Origin: JBARRS01 sp049644345
Lineage (GTDB): Bacteria; Actinomycetota; Thermoleophilia; Gaiellales; Gaiellaceae
Direction of reading: 5' to 3'
Assembly: GCA_049644345.1 (NCBI GenBank)
Contig: JBARRS010000115.1
Location: forward strand, 1-8,253
DNA length: 8,253 nucleotides
Made by a program: the position numbers and the translations under genes
Notes under the pieces: generated by a model
What the model saw: only the letters and a program-made list of their open reading frames with translations
Told to the model about the DNA's origin: nothing
Database searches by the model: none
Shown: positions 6,712 through 8,253 of the stretch, piece by piece
How the letters are laid out: each line of letters opens with the position of its first letter
Position numbering within the stretch: position 1 is the stretch's first letter

Positions 6712-7783
6712 TGGAGAACGGCGGGTAACGCCGGCGGACGTCGTCGACGTACGACGCGAGTTGCTCCGCGAGCTCGCCGTCGGCGAGCTCGAGCACGTTC
6801 TCGGCGTTCGCCTCGCCTGAGCGCGAGAGGTTGAAGCTGCCCGTGAAGACGACGTCGTCGGCGACGACGATCTTCGCGTGCATGAAGTCGTGGACAGTGC
6901 CCTCGCCGTACGGCGTCGAGTCCTTCCCGGAGAATCCGGTCGCAAGGGCGCGCTCGAGCAGCGGCAGCTTCCAGGCGGCGTTGCCGTTCGCGTGCCATTG
7001 ACGGACCACCTCGTCCACTTGCGTAGCGTCGACGCACCCCGCGACGTCGAGGCGGCCCTCCGAGACGATCTGCGCGAGCGTCCCGAGGACCGGCGCGGTA
7101 CTGATCACGGGCGAGCAGATCCGGACGCGCCTGTGGGCCCGCGCGATCATCCGGGCGATCCGCTGCGAGAGATCCTCGCCGAAGCCGGGCGTGAACCACG
7201 GACGCACGACCAGCTCGCCGACGTGGATCCGCTTCGGTGGGAAGCGACCGCTCTCCGCGACGATGCCTTTGCGCCAAAGCTCGTCGAAATCGGACGCGAA
7301 CGCCTCCGCCAGCTCTTCCGACTCGACGACGACGATCACGTTCTCCTGCCGCGACCACGAGTCGTCCGTCCAGTTCATGGAGCCGGTCCAGACTGTCTCC
7401 CCGTCGCGGACGACGAACTTATGGTGCATGAGGTCGGGAACGCCGGCGATCGCCTTCGCCGGCACGCCGAGCGAATCGATCAGGGCCACGTCCGGCTCGG
7501 CCGGCGGCGGCACCGGGATTGGATTCGGGTGGTCGACGTTGTAGATGATCCGGACGGCGACGCCACGCGCCGCAGCCGCACGGATCGCGCCGCCGACGAC
7601 GTCCGCTGTGTCGGGCCCGAGGTGAAAGTCGTACTGTGCGAGGTCGAGTGAGCGCTTCGCGCGGCCGAGGAACTCCGCCACCTCGTGGGCGACCTCGAGC
7701 GGCGTCTGGCCGCCGTCCGTCAGAGTTCGGGCAGTGATGTTCGTCGACGAGCTCTCCGCGGCGGAGATCGGTGCCACGTTCAA
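6653..7783 (-). CDS. Phospholipase D-like protein with two HKD motifs
   Basis: The predicted product has 376 residues, with no signal peptide or membrane segment, so probably cytosolic. It carries both halves of a PLD-superfamily catalytic site. The first is H120-x-K122-x4-D127 followed by GSMN (134-137), and the second is H302-x-K304-x4-D309 followed by GSFN (315-318). Each half is preceded by a Rossmann-like segment (AKRSLDLAQYDF; HRRVRICSPVIS). The family includes cardiolipin synthases, phospholipases and nucleases. The lack of membrane segments argues against cardiolipin synthase; a nuclease or phosphodiesterase fits, but the substrate is unknown. The start is uncertain: TTG 7783 follows an in-frame TAG by one codon, and GTG 7777 has AGAAG six bases upstream. 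Homologues probably include the TDGGQTPLEVAHEV stretch, so the start should lie upstream of about 7715. The last 20 or so residues (from about FSITPTRS) are encoded antisense to guaA and look like read-through. Confidence 0.88.
   Translation of the reverse strand: MNVAPISAAESSSTNITARTLTDGGQTPLEVAHEVAEFLGRAKRSLDLAQYDFHLGPDTADVVGGAIRAAAARGVAVRIIYNVDHPNPIPVPPPAEPDVALIDSLGVPAKAIAGVPDLMHHKFVVRDGETVWTGSMNWTDDSWSRQENVIVVVESEELAEAFASDFDELWRKGIVAESGRFPPKRIHVGELVVRPWFTPGFGEDLSQRIARMIARAHRRVRICSPVISTAPVLGTLAQIVSEGRLDVAGCVDATQVDEVVRQWHANGNAAWKLPLLERALATGFSGKDSTPYGEGTVHDFMHAKIVVADDVVFTGSFNLSRSGEANAENVLELADGELAEQLASYVDDVRRRYPPFSITPTRSSTAVSTTRRAPPG
6719..6733. terminator. Weak 5-bp hairpin just after guaA
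   Basis: CGGCG (6719-6723), GGTAA loop and CGCCG (6729-6733) lie 7 bp past the guaA stop. There is no T-run, and the site is inside the PLD-like gene on the other strand. It is at best a minor pause or mRNA-end structure. Confidence 0.2.
6769..6791. repeat. Perfect 11-bp inverted repeat downstream of guaA, possible transcript-end hairpin
   Basis: CGAGCTCGCCG (6769-6779) and CGGCGAGCTCG (6781-6791) are perfect inverted repeats separated by a single T at 6780. In RNA the inner pairs would open, leaving a stem of about 9 bp with a 5-nt loop. It lies 57 bp past the guaA stop and within the PLD-like CDS, where the other strand encodes the repeated ELADGELA. That coding repeat explains part of the symmetry. 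No T-run follows on either strand, so a terminator role for guaBA is only possible, not shown. Confidence 0.4.
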
Positions 7784-8252
7784 CTTCTACAGGGACGGCG
7801 AGCGCGCTGCGCTGTTGTGCTCCCGTTTGGCCGCGTACCTCGAAGCCCGCGCCGACGCGCCGCTGCTCCTCGTCGGCGAGGCGCCCGGCTACCGAGGCGC
7901 GCGCGTGAGCGGGATCCCCTTCACCTCCGAGCGCCAGCTGACGGGTTCAGGCCCCGCCGAAGCGAGCGCGACGATCGTGCGCCGAACGCTGGCCGAGCTC
8001 GAGCTGGAGGAGGGGGTGCTCTGCTGGAACGTCGTGCCGACACATCCCGGGACCGAGATGTCCAATCGGCCGCCGACGCGCGCCGAGGTCGAGGCCGGCC
8101 TGCCGTTCGCCCGTCGCCTCGCCCGGAGCCGCCGTGTCCTCGCCGTCGGCCGGCTCGCAGAGGCGGCCTTCGAGGCGCCGTACATCCGCCACCCGTCCCA
8201 CGGGGGAGCTGACGAGTTCAGAGCTGCGCTTCGGGCGGCGAGCGGCCGCTAG
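7737..8252 (+). CDS. Uracil-DNA glycosylase superfamily protein (compact, without Fe-S cysteines)
   Basis: The predicted product has 171 residues. After LLLVGEAPGYRG (motif I, GEAPG at 47-51) come GIPFTSERQLTG, LCWNVVPTHPG (about 95-105, in the position of the NVVKC strand of family 4 UDGs), SNRPPTRAEVEAGLPFARRL and VLAVGRLAEAAF, matching the order of blocks in the UDG family 4/5 fold. YIRHPSHGG supplies motif II (HPS 152-154). Such proteins flip out and excise uracil or other damaged bases. Only two cysteines occur (Cys28, Cys96), so the four-cysteine Fe-S cluster of families 4 and 5 cannot form. ATG 7737 is preferred over GTG 7734, which is only one codon earlier; neither has a strong ribosome binding site. 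The 5' end overlaps the divergent PLD-like gene by up to 47 bp. Superfamily membership is well supported; activity and substrate are inferred. Confidence 0.8.
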   Translation: MFVDELSAAEIGATFNFYRDGERAALLCSRLAAYLEARADAPLLLVGEAPGYRGARVSGIPFTSERQLTGSGPAEASATIVRRTLAELELEEGVLCWNVVPTHPGTEMSNRPPTRAEVEAGLPFARRLARSRRVLAVGRLAEAAFEAPYIRHPSHGGADEFRAALRAASGR

Positions 8253-8253
8253 A

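Noticed and set aside
5332..6945. A 537-codon minus-strand open frame opposite guaA and the PLD region
   Set aside because: Shadow frame with no recognisable domain. It conflicts with guaA and uses a different frame from the PLD-like gene.
6878..7651. A 257-codon plus-strand open frame inside the PLD-like gene
   Set aside because: The Asp/Arg/His-rich product has no motif, while the opposite strand carries two intact HKD motifs.
1..8253. Mobile element, phage, CRISPR or defence-island origin for the window
   Set aside because: No transposase, integrase, direct-repeat array, tRNA or composition shift is visible. The PLD-like and UDG-like genes alone do not make a defence system.

Overview
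The window is high-GC DNA (roughly 70% by eye), almost wholly coding, with many GTG/TTG starts and genes that touch or overlap. Together with a GH25 lysozyme carrying a C-terminal Ig-like module and a PfkB kinase with a Gram-positive-style VGSGD motif, this suggests a Gram-positive actinobacterium. My best guess is a deep-branching lineage such as Thermoleophilia (Gaiellales/Solirubrobacterales). The lineage is an inference from gene style, not from a marker gene.

Left part (1-3520, + strand): the last 33 codons of an unidentified gene, then four closely packed genes: a small membrane-anchored LysM protein, a secreted D-alanyl-D-alanine carboxypeptidase (S11/DacF type), a PfkB-family sugar kinase (1-phosphofructokinase/tagatose-6-phosphate kinase type), and a secreted GH25 lysozyme-like hydrolase with an Ig-like domain. 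Spacing is 2 bp, about 9 bp, 7 bp and a 4-bp GTGA overlap, so this looks like one transcription unit. Three of the four products act on or bind peptidoglycan. The kinase is the odd member.

Middle (3521-6711, + strand): a 105-bp leader with a candidate extended -10 and a strong 9-bp hairpin, then guaB (IMP dehydrogenase, two CBS domains) and guaA (GMP synthase), which overlap by one base (TGATG). Together they convert IMP to XMP and XMP to GMP.

Right part (6653-8252): a minus-strand gene for a cytoplasmic protein with two PLD/HKD catalytic motifs. Its 3' end runs 59 bp into the end of guaA, and its apparent 5' end overlaps by about 47 bp the start of a divergent plus-strand gene for a compact uracil-DNA-glycosylase-superfamily protein that lacks the cysteines of Fe-S UDGs.

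There are no gaps over 300 bp without a gene. I see no tRNA, rRNA, CRISPR array, insertion sequence or phage signature. Most of the window is ordinary housekeeping sequence. The points worth checking are the guaB leader hairpin, the two antisense gene overlaps flanking the PLD gene, the palindrome just past guaA, and the cysteine-poor UDG-like protein.
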